NCBI GenBank assembly: GCA_002729525.1
Contig: PBYI01000054.1
Location: 62,001 to 126,000, forward strand
Length of the DNA: 64,000 bases
Reading direction: 5' to 3'
Source of the DNA: Nocardioides sp.
GTDB taxonomy: Bacteria; Actinomycetota; Actinomycetes; Propionibacteriales; Nocardioidaceae
Shown here: positions 44,722-53,321 of the stretch, piece by piece
Layout: every line of letters begins with the position of its first letter
How positions within the stretch are numbered: the first letter of the stretch is position 1
Program-made: the position numbers and the translations under genes
The notes under the pieces: generated by a model
Databases searched by the model: none
What the model was told of the DNA's origin: nothing
Seen by the model: only the letters and a program-made list of their open reading frames with translations

Positions 44722-45228
44722 TACATCGTCAAGTACTACGGAATTTGCTCCTACAGCTGCGCAGGTGCCGACGCTAATCGCCCCTGCAAGCACCGCGCCC
44801 GGACCAATGTATACGAAGTCACCCAGGATAGGTGCGGAGCCATCGCGCTCCCCAATATTGGTCGCCGTGTGAACGCGACAGAAAGCTCCCGCACGGACCT
44901 TCTCGTTCACAACCACGCTTCCGTAGTGCGGAACACTCAGACCGGGCCCGAAACAGCCGGGCGGAATTGATATTCCTAGCCTGACTGACTGCCGCTTAAG
45001 AGAGACGCGCATGAGCAGACCTAGATATCGGCTAAGGGAGCCTCCCAGCGCCTCCACCAATTCAATCCTACGCATCAATCGCTGGTATCGCAGCTGTGGA
45101 TAACGCAACCATGCGGTAAGGCCCCAACTCGCGAGCCCATAAGCTCGCAGGTCGCAATCCTGAAATTGGTGATAATCGCTGACCGAGGTCATCTTACGGG
45201 GTAGAGCGTCACCGACGTTGCGATCCAT
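44617..45228 (-). CDS. Serine acetyltransferase-like hexapeptide protein (CysE/WcaB type)
   Basis: Left-handed beta-helix acetyltransferase of 203 residues. N-terminal helices to about residue 90 precede the hexads GISIPPG, GLSVPHYGSVVVNEKVRAG, and HTATNIGERDGSAPILGDFV, with GAPAR near the end, the CysE-type order with the catalytic His in VPHYG. In polysaccharide clusters such proteins acetylate sugars; a serine acetyltransferase role is less likely because the N-terminal domain is short. The ATG at 45228 overlaps the stop of the epimerase gene by one base (TGATG). It converges on the ligase gene with about 100 bases of overlap. Confidence 0.82.
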   Translation of the reverse strand: MDRNVGDALPRKMTSVSDYHQFQDCDLRAYGLASWGLTAWLRYPQLRYQRLMRRIELVEALGGSLSRYLGLLMRVSLKRQSVRLGISIPPGCFGPGLSVPHYGSVVVNEKVRAGAFCRVHTATNIGERDGSAPILGDFVYIGPGAVLAGAISVGTCAAVGANSVVLDDVLAGKTVVGAPARAISNRGSRDVMPDWVTRVMPDY

Positions 45229-46172
45229 CACCACTCCGATTGAGACGCCCACTCAACCTGAGCTGCGATACCGTCGCGCAAAGGTACGAGCGGTCGCCAC
45301 CCCAAGAGTCGCGTCGCCTCTTCAGCTGATCCGCCAGTTCGGTAGACATCCCCCTTGACCGACTCAAGGTAGGATATCGAAAGATCCTTGCCAGTCAGTT
45401 CCGCTATAGTCGCGAGCACCTCGTTGACGGAGACACTTGAACCGCCCGATACGTTTAGGACGGTTCCGGGTTCCACGGCGCGTTCGGCAGCGGCAACATT
45501 CGCCTGGACGATGTCGTCGACGAAGGTGAAGTCGCGAACTTGCTCGCCCGTTCCGAATACCGGAATATCAGTTCCGTCCAATGCTGCGCGAATGAACCGC
45601 GTGAACGCCATGTCGGGGCGCTGAGCGGGCCCGTAGACGGTGAAGTATCGCAATGAGACGGTTGGAACAGCAAAGTTGCGTGCATAGAGCGTGCATAGGT
45701 GCTCAGCTGCCAACTTTGTGACGCCGTAGGGACTATGCGGTCGTGGAAGAGTTTTTTCGGTAGTTGGGTACACATCGGCATCGCCGTATACGGACGACGA
45801 AGATGCGTATATGAAACGATCAATTGACTTCAGATCGACGCAGGCCTCAAGCAAGGCTTGCGTGACCCGAATGTTCGCGTCAACGTAAGTTTGAAAGTCG
45901 CTGCCCCACGACTTCCGAACGCCAGGCTGACCGGCCTGATGGAAGACTACGTCAACATCGGCAAGGATCTCCCGCAGATTCATCTTGAGGATATCCCCGA
46001 CTATCATGTCCATACCAGCGTGGATGGCGCGATCCGCGTTGAGGTGCTTGAGCCTCGAGTCATAATAGTCCGTGAAGCTGTCCACTCCACGCACCTCATG
46101 TCCATGGCGCAATAGGTTTATGGCCAAGGTATGTCCAACGAAGCCGCCCGCACCCGTGACCAGGGCTCTCAT
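45228..46172 (-). CDS. NAD-dependent sugar-nucleotide epimerase
   Basis: SDR enzyme of 314 residues. The ATG at 46172 is chosen since CGGAGGA lies about seven bases upstream and the Rossmann motif VTGAGGFVGHTL starts at once. The catalytic SSSSVYG and Tyr-Lys of SPYGVTK are in place, with RYFTVYGPAQRPDMA typical of UDP-glucuronate 4-epimerase/UDP-glucose epimerase relatives. The substrate is uncertain; UDP-glucuronic acid from the nearby ugd product is a reasonable option. Its start overlaps the stop of the WecG/TagA gene (ATGA) and its stop the acetyltransferase start, making a tight operon. Confidence 0.85.
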   Translation of the reverse strand: MRALVTGAGGFVGHTLAINLLRHGHEVRGVDSFTDYYDSRLKHLNADRAIHAGMDMIVGDILKMNLREILADVDVVFHQAGQPGVRKSWGSDFQTYVDANIRVTQALLEACVDLKSIDRFIYASSSSVYGDADVYPTTEKTLPRPHSPYGVTKLAAEHLCTLYARNFAVPTVSLRYFTVYGPAQRPDMAFTRFIRAALDGTDIPVFGTGEQVRDFTFVDDIVQANVAAAERAVEPGTVLNVSGGSSVSVNEVLATIAELTGKDLSISYLESVKGDVYRTGGSAEEATRLLGWRPLVPLRDGIAAQVEWASQSEW

Positions 46173-47005
46173 TGAATCCTCCGAGATTGTTTGGTGACGA
46201 AGCCTCGAACAAGTACGGCCACGCTTCTCCAAGCGAATGGTGCTAACTGCGCAATATCCCTAGCATAGCGTGGTCCCATCCGCTTGGGCTCACGGAATAG
46301 CCGAAAGAGCCATTCTAGGCCAATGCGGCCGATCCACTCAGGCGCGCGCTTGATCGCTCCTGAGTGGAAGTCCACGGCGGCTCCTACACCCAAGAACGCG
46401 CCGTACGATACCTTGCCAGAGAGTCTTTCGTACAGATATTCTTGCTTTGGTGAGCCTAAGCAGACGGCTATCAGACGCGGGGTATGCCGATCTGACGCGG
46501 CATCGTACGCGTCGATCTGCGTCGCGATGGACCTGATCCAAGCTGCGCTCTGGACCTGCTCAGCGCTCGGTTCAACGCAGACCCCGAGGCGTAATCCAGG
46601 TGCAGAGGCGACCAGCGACAGCCCCGCACGACGCGCACGCCCTGCTGTTCCTCCGATAATATGGAGAGTCCCGCCGTCCCGACCCGCCCGAGCACAAGCT
46701 AATTCAAGAAGATCGACACCCGTCACACGCTCTGGGCAATTAAGACCAATTGCCCGAGCCATCCAGACGATCGCCGCGCCGTCAGCGAGGTGCAGCGACG
46801 CCTGCGAATATGCTTCGCGAAACCGATGGTCTCGCTGCCATCTGACAAAGTGATCTGCGTTGGGCGTGACGACAAGTGAGCAGCTCGCTCCGCTTGCCAA
46901 GCGATTGACGATACCAGCCGCACTCGTCGCCGTAATGCCCTGTGTTAGCGGCATTCCCCACAAACTCGCCGTACCGTCTCGCGCGCTTCCCATCCGCCTC
47001 ACCAT
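46169..47005 (-). CDS. WecG/TagA/CpsF-family glycosyltransferase
   Basis: Glycosyltransferase of family GT26, 278 residues, which adds the second sugar (such as ManNAc, ManNAcA or glucose) to the lipid-linked first sugar. Diagnostic blocks are TPNADHFVRWQRD (about residue 47), LHLADGAAIVWMARAIG (about 72), CLGSPKQEYLYE (about 180) and GVGAAVDFHSGAIKRAPEWIG. Length is near the family's 240-280. ATG 47005 is used; GTG/ATG alternatives up to residue 5 do not matter. It is the first gene of a three-gene operon with the epimerase and acetyltransferase, and lies just 28 bp from the end of cysN. GC is lower than in cysN upstream. Confidence 0.9.
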   Translation of the reverse strand: MVRRMGSARDGTASLWGMPLTQGITATSAAGIVNRLASGASCSLVVTPNADHFVRWQRDHRFREAYSQASLHLADGAAIVWMARAIGLNCPERVTGVDLLELACARAGRDGGTLHIIGGTAGRARRAGLSLVASAPGLRLGVCVEPSAEQVQSAAWIRSIATQIDAYDAASDRHTPRLIAVCLGSPKQEYLYERLSGKVSYGAFLGVGAAVDFHSGAIKRAPEWIGRIGLEWLFRLFREPKRMGPRYARDIAQLAPFAWRSVAVLVRGFVTKQSRRIQ

Positions 47006-47032
47006 ACGTCATGACATTTGGCACGCAATGGA

Positions 47033-48340
47033 CTACAGAATCATCCCGGCGGCGACGGTCACCCCAGTCGCTTCGTCGATCAAGATGAAGGACCCCGTGG
47101 TGCGATTTTGCGAGTATGGATCCGAAAGGATCGGCATTGTGGTGCGAAGTTGCACGCGGCCGATTTCATTGACGCCCAGATCGCTAGCTTCCTGATCGCG
47201 GTGAAGTGTGTTGACGTCCAGTCGGTACTGGAGGTCTTTGACGAGCGCCCGAGCCGTGCGGGTCGTGTGCTTAATGGCCAGCTTTTGACGCGGCTTTAGC
47301 GGGGCCGCCGTCATCCAGCAGACCATCGCGTCAATGTCCTGAGTCGGCTGCGGCGCGTTGCGCACGCGGGCGATCATGTCGCCACGCGACACATCGACGT
47401 CGTCCTCAAGCCGGACGGTGACAGACATCGGCGGGAAAGCCTCGGCGATCTCCTGATCGAAGAGATCGATGCCAGCGATCTTGCTGGTCATGCCCGACGG
47501 GAGCACCACCACCTCGTCGCCCGGCTTCATCACACCGCCAGCGACGACGCCGGCATACCCGCGGTAATCGTGGTGCTCGTCGGACTTCGGGCGCACGACG
47601 TACTGCACCGGGAAGCGTGAGTCGATCAGGTCACGGTCGGAGGCGACGTGCACGTGCTCGAGGTGGTGCATGAGCGTCGGCCCGGAGTACCAAGGCATGT
47701 TCTCGGAGCGAGTCACCACATTGTCGCCTTGGAGCGCCGAGATCGGGATGACCTCGAGGTCCGGGATAGAGAGCTTGGTGGCGAACTGGGTGAACTCGTC
47801 TTGGATCTTCTCATAGATTTTCTGGTCGAAGTCGACGAGGTCCATCTTGTTGACGGCGAGCACCAAGTGCGGGACCCGGAGCAGCGACAGGATGACCGCG
47901 TGACGGCGTGACTGCTCGGTGAGTCCCTGGCGGGCGTCGACGAGCACGAGGCCGAGGTCGGCGGTCGAGGCGCCCGTGACCATGTTGCGCGTGTACTGCA
48001 CGTGGCCCGGGGTGTCGGCGATGATGAACTTGCGGTTGGGCGTCGCGAAGTAGCGGTAGGCCACGTCGATGGTGATGCCCTGCTCGCGCTCGGAGCGCAG
48101 ACCGTCGGTCAGCAGAGCGAGGTCGGTGTAGTCATACCCCTTGCCCTTCGACGTGGTCTCCACGGCCTCGAGCTGGTCCTCGAAGATCGACTTGGAGTCG
48201 AGGAGGAGTCGGCCGATGAGGGTCGACTTGCCGTCGTCGACGGAGCCGGCGGTCGCGAAGCGCAGCAGGTCCATGTTCTGCGTGACGTTCTCGACGATGT
48301 CGTCGGGCTCGGCCACGGCGGGAGTGGTCTGGTCGGCCAT
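47033..48340 (-). CDS. cysN: Sulfate adenylyltransferase subunit 1 (GTPase)
   Basis: Regulatory GTPase of 435 residues that with CysD makes APS from ATP and sulfate. G1 AGSVDDGKSTLIG (about residue 31), G2 EREQGITIDV, G3 DTPGH and G4 NKMD are all present, and the C-terminal half is the EF-Tu-like beta-barrel pair. Length is that of stand-alone CysN, so it lacks a fused APS kinase; that function is supplied by the CysC fusion at 55610. The start overlaps the cysD stop (TGATG). Base composition changes within the last 250-300 bases to that of the low-GC cassette, so the 3' end may have arrived with it. Confidence 0.95.
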   Translation of the reverse strand: MADQTTPAVAEPDDIVENVTQNMDLLRFATAGSVDDGKSTLIGRLLLDSKSIFEDQLEAVETTSKGKGYDYTDLALLTDGLRSEREQGITIDVAYRYFATPNRKFIIADTPGHVQYTRNMVTGASTADLGLVLVDARQGLTEQSRRHAVILSLLRVPHLVLAVNKMDLVDFDQKIYEKIQDEFTQFATKLSIPDLEVIPISALQGDNVVTRSENMPWYSGPTLMHHLEHVHVASDRDLIDSRFPVQYVVRPKSDEHHDYRGYAGVVAGGVMKPGDEVVVLPSGMTSKIAGIDLFDQEIAEAFPPMSVTVRLEDDVDVSRGDMIARVRNAPQPTQDIDAMVCWMTAAPLKPRQKLAIKHTTRTARALVKDLQYRLDVNTLHRDQEASDLGVNEIGRVQLRTTMPILSDPYSQNRTTGSFILIDEATGVTVAAGMIL

Positions 48341-49254
48341 CAGAAGTAGCCCTCCTTCTTGCGGTCCTCCATGGCGGCCTCGGAGAACTTGTCGTCACCG
48401 CGGGTCGCCCCGCGCTCGGTCACGCGGGCCACCGCGATCTCCTCGATGATCTCCTCGACGGTGCTGGCCGTGGACTCCACGCAGCCGGTCAGGGTGATGT
48501 CACCGCAGGTGCGGAAGCGCACGGTGCGCTCCTCGGCGACCTCGCCGTCCTTGCACGGGTTGAGCGGGGTCTCGGTCATCAGCATGCCGCCGCGCTCGAA
48601 GACGCGCCGCTGGTGGCTGAAGTAGATGCTCGGGATCTCGATGCCCTCCCGGGCGATGTAGGACCACACGTCGAGCTCGGTCCAGTTCGAGATCGGGAAG
48701 ATGCGCATGTGCTCGCCCTCGTGCAGGCGGCCGTTGTAGAGGCTCCACAGCTCGGGGCGCTGGTTCTTCGGGTCCCACTGGCCGAACTCGTCGCGGTGGG
48801 AGTAGACGCGCTCCTTGGCGCGGGCCTTCTCCTCGTCGCGGCGCCCGCCACCGAAGGCGGCGGTGAAGCCGTTCTCCTCGATGGCGTTGAGCAGGGTGCC
48901 GATCTGGAGGCGGTTGCGCGAGGTCTTGCCGTCGTCGACGACGACGCCGTTGGCGATCGCGTCGTCGATGGAGGCGACCACCAGGTTGAGGCCGAGTCGG
49001 TTGACCCAGTTGTCGCGGGTCTCCATGACCTCTGGGAAGTCGAGACCGGTGTCGACCTGCATGATCGGGAAGGGGATCTTCGCCGGGTAGAAGGCCTTCT
49101 CGGCCAGCCGCAGCATCACGATCGAGTCCTTGCCGCCCGAGAACATCAGGACCGGCTTCTCGAACTCGGCCGCGACCTCGCGGATGATGTGGATCGACTC
49201 GGCTTCCAGCTGGTCGAGCTGGCTGAGCCGGTAGTCGGCGTGCGTGCTTGTCAT
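48340..49254 (-). CDS. cysD: Sulfate adenylyltransferase subunit 2
   Basis: Catalytic subunit of ATP sulfurylase, 304 residues, of the PAPS-reductase-like PP-loop family. The PP-loop SGGKDSIVMLRLAEK lies at about residues 37-51, with DTGLDFPEV and FGGGRRDEEKARAKER as further active-site blocks. It works with CysN to make APS, the substrate of CysC. The ATG at 49254 is preferred; the upstream frame adds seven residues. TGATG overlap with cysN shows translational coupling. The pair is divergent from ugd across about 150 bp. Since no APS/PAPS reductase is in the window, the local role is more likely sulfation than cysteine synthesis; this is inferred from context. Confidence 0.95.
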   Translation of the reverse strand: MTSTHADYRLSQLDQLEAESIHIIREVAAEFEKPVLMFSGGKDSIVMLRLAEKAFYPAKIPFPIMQVDTGLDFPEVMETRDNWVNRLGLNLVVASIDDAIANGVVVDDGKTSRNRLQIGTLLNAIEENGFTAAFGGGRRDEEKARAKERVYSHRDEFGQWDPKNQRPELWSLYNGRLHEGEHMRIFPISNWTELDVWSYIAREGIEIPSIYFSHQRRVFERGGMLMTETPLNPCKDGEVAEERTVRFRTCGDITLTGCVESTASTVEEIIEEIAVARVTERGATRGDDKFSEAAMEDRKKEGYF

Positions 49255-49402
49255 CAGGGTTGCTGGGCCTCTCACGGGGATACGGCAGCCGTCATCGTAG
49301 CCACGAGCCCGGCGGCCCGACGAACATGGCAGCGGATTGCGACCGTGTGAACAATCTCGACTCCGTCACACTCCGGCTCCGAACTCGCCTATCGTCTCGG
49401 CC

Positions 49403-50569
49403 GTGAAGATCGCAGTCGCCGGTATCGGGTACGTCGGCCTGTCCAACGCCATCATCCTTGCGCAACGCCACGAGGTGCGTGCTCTGGACCTCGACGGGGT
49501 GAAGGTCGACCAGGTCAACCGGCGCGAGTCGCCCCTGGTCGATGCCGAGATCGAGGACTACCTGGCGACCCGGCAGCTGGACCTTGTGGCGACCACCGAC
49601 CCTGATGTGGCCTACCGGGATGTCGACTACGTCGTCGTCGCGACACCGACCGACTACGACCCGGTCACCAACTACTTCAACACCCGCTCCGTCGAGGCGG
49701 TCGTCGACGACGTGTTGCGGGTCGCGCCGTCGGCCACCATTGTCATCAAGTCGACGATCCCGGTGGGGTTCACCCGCGGCCTGCGCGCCTCTAGGCCCGG
49801 GGCCGACATCATCTTCAGCCCGGAGTTCCTCCGCGAGGGCCGCGCGCTCTACGACAACCTCCATCCGTCCCGGATCGTGGTCGGTGACACCGGGACGGGC
49901 GGACAGCGCTTCGCCGCGCTGATGGCCGAGGGAGCGTTGGACGAGGGCGTGCCCGTGCTGCTGACCGGGTCGACCGAGGCCGAGGGCATCAAGCTCTTCG
50001 CCAACACCTATCTGGCCCTGCGGGTCGCCTACTTCAACGAGCTCGACACCTACGCCGCTCGCCATGACCTAGACAGCAAGCAGATCATCGAGGGCGTCGG
50101 GCTCGATCCCCGGATCGGCGCCCACTACAACAACCCGAGCTTCGGGTACGGCGGGTACTGCCTGCCGAAGGACACCAAGCAGCTCCAGGCCAACTACCGC
50201 GACGTCCCGCAGAACCTCATCAGCGCGATCGTCGAGGCGAACACCACGCGCAAGAACTTCATCGCCGACGACATCCTGCGGCGCGGGCCACGGACGGTGG
50301 GGATCCACCGACTGGTGATGAAGAAGGGCTCGGACAACTTCCGGATGTCGTCGGTGCAAGGAGTGATGAAGCGGCTCAAGGCCAAGGGCGTCGAGGTGCT
50401 GGTGCACGAGCCGACGCTGGAGGCGGACGAGTTCTTCGCGTCCGAGGTGGTGCGGGACCTCGACGACTTCAAGAAGCGCAGCGACGTGATCATCGCCAAC
50501 CGGCGGTCGGACGAGCTCGAGGATGTGGCCGAGAAGGTCTACACGCGGGACATCTACGGGCGGGACTGA
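49403..50569 (+). CDS. ugd: UDP-glucose 6-dehydrogenase
   Basis: Cytosolic NAD-dependent enzyme of 388 residues oxidising UDP-glucose to UDP-glucuronate. The Rossmann motif VAGIGYVGLSNAI begins at residue 5, TPTDYDPVTN and FSPEFLREG follow, and the catalytic Cys is in GYGGYCLPKDTKQ (about residue 252). The GTG at 49403 starts exactly at the nucleotide-binding strand, as in related short UDP-glucose dehydrogenases. UDP-glucuronate would feed the epimerase and glycosyltransferases of the cluster. It is divergent from cysD, so both could share control. A tandem copy of the dispersed repeat follows the stop. Confidence 0.93.
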   Translation: MKIAVAGIGYVGLSNAIILAQRHEVRALDLDGVKVDQVNRRESPLVDAEIEDYLATRQLDLVATTDPDVAYRDVDYVVVATPTDYDPVTNYFNTRSVEAVVDDVLRVAPSATIVIKSTIPVGFTRGLRASRPGADIIFSPEFLREGRALYDNLHPSRIVVGDTGTGGQRFAALMAEGALDEGVPVLLTGSTEAEGIKLFANTYLALRVAYFNELDTYAARHDLDSKQIIEGVGLDPRIGAHYNNPSFGYGGYCLPKDTKQLQANYRDVPQNLISAIVEANTTRKNFIADDILRRGPRTVGIHRLVMKKGSDNFRMSSVQGVMKRLKAKGVEVLVHEPTLEADEFFASEVVRDLDDFKKRSDVIIANRRSDELEDVAEKVYTRDIYGRD

Positions 50570-50616
50570 GGCTTCTCGGGGGTCGGCTGCCGTTGGCGGT
50601 CGGGTGCGGGCATCTC

Positions 50617-50704
50617 GGTACGTCGCTGCGCTCGTGCCTCGCTCCGCGGCTACTCGATGACCGGTTGGGCGCTCGTGCCTCGCTCCGCGGCTACTCGATG
50701 ACCG
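50617..50704. repeat. Dispersed GGTGGTTGAG-type repeat, tandem copy
   Basis: Two almost identical 37-bp units (GCGCTCGTGCCTCGCTCCGC then GGCTACTCGATGACCGG) lie between ugd and the M1 peptidase gene, which converge. They match the repeats at 53209, 56228 and 62347. Confidence 0.75.
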
Positions 50705-50713
50705 GAAGTGGCG

Positions 50714-53074
50714 TCAGCGGATGCGGACCTTCGAGCTGCGGGCGCGCACGGCGAAGTAGCCGCGCTGGGTGCTGACCGAGGTCACCCAGACCTGCTTGCC
50801 GCGGTAGCTCTTACGGACCTTCAGACGGCGAGCCTTGCCGGCCTTGCCCTGGAGCGCCTTGCCGCCGACGTACCAGCGGGTGCGGACGGTGGTGCCGGCG
50901 TCGTGCCGGCCGACGGCGACGCGCAGGACCGGGCCGACGCGGGGCTTGCCCTTGATGCGTGGGAGCGGCTGGCGGCGCTGCTCGCCGCGAGCGACCTTGC
51001 GGGTCGTCGCCGAGCGGGTCACCGGCTCGTAGCCCGCCAGGGTGCCGGTGACGCGGGCGGTGAGCCGGTGGCCGAGGTCGCCGGCCTTCACCTGGTACGT
51101 CGCCGCGGTGGCGCCGCGCAGGGCCCGGCCGTCGCGGAGCCACTGCACCGCGAAGGTCGTGCCGTCGGTCCAGCCGGGCGCGCCGACGCGGACGGTGCGG
51201 CCGACCTGTGCCCTGCCGCGGATCATCGGGTCGGCGGAGATGAGTTCCGGGAGCTCCACGGTGTACGCCGCGGCGCACTCGCCGCAGACGCCGCCGAGCT
51301 CGTCGGTGGACGCGACCGCGCCGAGCGGGCCGCTGGCGGCGTCGTCGCTCACCGTCGCGGTGAAGGTGGCCGTCGAGGTCGCTGCCGTGGGGGTCTCGGG
51401 GACGGTCCAGGTGAGCGTGGTGCCGTCGAGCACCAGACCGGCCGGGAGTGCGCCGAGGTCGGCGTCGTCGACCAGGCCGGAGACGTCGACCGAGACCTGC
51501 TGGCCGCCGAGCGCGACCTTGCCGACGTTGGCGGCCGAGAGCGTGAAGGAGACCTCGTCACCGATGGTCAGCGGGGTCGCGGGATCGGGTGTGGAGGAGA
51601 GGCCCAGCGTCCACGACGCCGGCCACGCGGGCTTGTCGCCCTCGTAGAGCCAGTCGGTGAAGAAGGCGTCCAGGTCCTTGCCCGAGACCTCCTCGGCGAT
51701 CGCGGTGAACTCCGCGGTCGAGCCGTCGGCACCCTGGTGGCGGGCGTACCAGGTGTTCATCGTGTCGATGAACGCCTCGGTGCCGATCGCGGAGCGCAGC
51801 GCCTCCAGCGCCATCGCGCCACGGGTGTAGACCTGCCAGCCGAACAGGTCGGCGGGGTCGTCGAAGCCGGCCGGCGGGGTGTCCCAGTTGCTGCTGGACT
51901 CCGAGGTCGAGCTCCAGGCGGCGAAGTAGGTGTCCTCGGTGGTGTCGCCGTCGTACAGGTCGTGCTCGACCTGGGTGGTGATGAACTCCGCCGGGCCCTC
52001 GTTGAGCCAGATGTCGCTCCAGTCGGTCGGCGACACGGCGTTGCCGAACCACTGGTGCGCGAGCTCGTGGATGAGGGTGCCGCGGTTGATGGTGGTCTCG
52101 AAGTAGGGCCGGTCCTGGGTCTCCAGGGCGTAGCCGAGCGAGGACACGTCGAGCAGGAAGCCGGTCGAGACGCCCGGATACGGGCCGTAGTACCCCTCGA
52201 TCGACTGGAGCATCTCCGACAGCAGCCCGCGGCTGGTGGTGAAGTTGGTGGTGAGCGCCCCGGCGGCCGTGGGGTCGGCGTACGACCACTCCGGCGTCGT
52301 GCCGGTGGTGAGGGCGACGTCGGAGGTGGCGGTGGAGTAGAAGCCGATCCCGACGAGGGCGAGGTACGTCGCCTGCTGGTTGGCCTGCGTCCAGGTGAAG
52401 GTGCGGGTGGAGGCGGTCGTGGCGATGCCGTCGAGGACGCCGTTGCTGACCGCGGAGCGGTTGAGCGTGGCGGGGAGGATCGGGTTGTACGGCACGGTCA
52501 GCTCGGCGCTGAACGTCGCCTTGTCGCGTGGCGTGTGGTTGCCCGGGAACCAGGTCATCGCGCCCACCGGCTCGTTGACCGCGACGGCACCGTCCGGCGT
52601 CGCCACCCAGCCCTCGGAGGAGCCGTCCGGGTCGGTGTGGGAGTCGGGCGTGCCGGAGTAGTCGACGACCACGGTGAAGGCCCCGTCGACGGGCGCGGCG
52701 GGGGTGACGACGAGCTTGAAGGTCGTGGACGCCTCGTCCTGGACCCGGGTGAAGGTCGCTTCCGCGCCGTCCACCGTCACCGCGTCGACCGTCAGGCCCT
52801 CGAGGTCGAGGGAGAACTCGCTCAGCGGGTCGCCGGTCGTCGTGGCCGCGATCGTGGTCGTGGCGTCGATGCTGCCCGACGCCGCCCAGTCGATCGTCAC
52901 GTCGTAGTCGGTGACGTCGTACCCGCCGTTGCCGACGTTGGGGAAGAGCGTGTCGCCCACCGTCTGGGCGCCGACCACCGGGGCCGCGGCAGCCGGGCTG
53001 CTCGGGACCAGGAGGCCGGCGAGGGCGACCGCCCCGGCGGTCGACGTGGCGAGGGCGAGGCGGGGGGTCCTCAT
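50714..53074 (-). CDS. Secreted M1-family zinc aminopeptidase with Ig-like tail
   Basis: Exported metallopeptidase of 786 residues. The ATG at 53074 has AAGGA about six bases upstream, then a signal peptide ending near AAAA (about residue 30). The M1 N-terminal beta domain is followed by the zinc site HELAHQWFGNAVSP with the distal Glu in WLNEGPAEF (about residues 335-358); the GxMEN-type exopeptidase motif is replaced by LGYALETQD, so it may act as another M1 type. After the catalytic region come an Ig-like middle domain and two Arg-rich Ig-like C-terminal modules, like those of the secreted protein at 22947, which could bind the cell surface. It should cleave peptides outside the cell. Repeat elements flank the gene at both ends. 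Confidence 0.9.
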   Translation of the reverse strand: MRTPRLALATSTAGAVALAGLLVPSSPAAAAPVVGAQTVGDTLFPNVGNGGYDVTDYDVTIDWAASGSIDATTTIAATTTGDPLSEFSLDLEGLTVDAVTVDGAEATFTRVQDEASTTFKLVVTPAAPVDGAFTVVVDYSGTPDSHTDPDGSSEGWVATPDGAVAVNEPVGAMTWFPGNHTPRDKATFSAELTVPYNPILPATLNRSAVSNGVLDGIATTASTRTFTWTQANQQATYLALVGIGFYSTATSDVALTTGTTPEWSYADPTAAGALTTNFTTSRGLLSEMLQSIEGYYGPYPGVSTGFLLDVSSLGYALETQDRPYFETTINRGTLIHELAHQWFGNAVSPTDWSDIWLNEGPAEFITTQVEHDLYDGDTTEDTYFAAWSSTSESSSNWDTPPAGFDDPADLFGWQVYTRGAMALEALRSAIGTEAFIDTMNTWYARHQGADGSTAEFTAIAEEVSGKDLDAFFTDWLYEGDKPAWPASWTLGLSSTPDPATPLTIGDEVSFTLSAANVGKVALGGQQVSVDVSGLVDDADLGALPAGLVLDGTTLTWTVPETPTAATSTATFTATVSDDAASGPLGAVASTDELGGVCGECAAAYTVELPELISADPMIRGRAQVGRTVRVGAPGWTDGTTFAVQWLRDGRALRGATAATYQVKAGDLGHRLTARVTGTLAGYEPVTRSATTRKVARGEQRRQPLPRIKGKPRVGPVLRVAVGRHDAGTTVRTRWYVGGKALQGKAGKARRLKVRKSYRGKQVWVTSVSTQRGYFAVRARSSKVRIR

Positions 53075-53208
53075 CGGGATCCTTCGGGTGCGGGCGGGTG
53101 AGGCAGGCTGCAGCACGGTAGAGCGGCGGGCCGCGTCGCGTCCGCGGAATGCGTGCACCCGGGTCAACCCGTGGGTGGGGATGGGGTTACGGGTGGTGTG
53201 CGGCTCAC

Positions 53209-53318
53209 GGGGTCTCGATACGCCGCTGCGTTCGTGCCTCACTCCGCGGCTACTCGACCACCGGAGCTCCTGGCTACTCGACCACCGGAGTTCCGGACCG
53301 CTCGACCACCAGTGGTCG
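53209..53318. repeat. Dispersed repeat, second tandem copy
   Basis: GGTCTCGATACGCCGCTGCG then CTCACTCCGCGGCTACTCGA, followed by three degenerate CTACTCGACCACCGG/CGCTCGACCACC units before the manA stop. Same family as at 50617, 56228 and 62347. Confidence 0.7.
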
Positions 53319-53321
53319 GCG

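Noticed and set aside
47033..49254. cysDN as part of a cysteine-assimilation operon
   Set aside because: No APS/PAPS reductase or sulfite reductase is adjacent, while sulfotransferases are; still open if such genes lie elsewhere in the genome.
49292..50065. Minus-strand frame opposite ugd
   Set aside because: Antisense to a well-supported enzyme with intact motifs; composition is that of a shadow frame.
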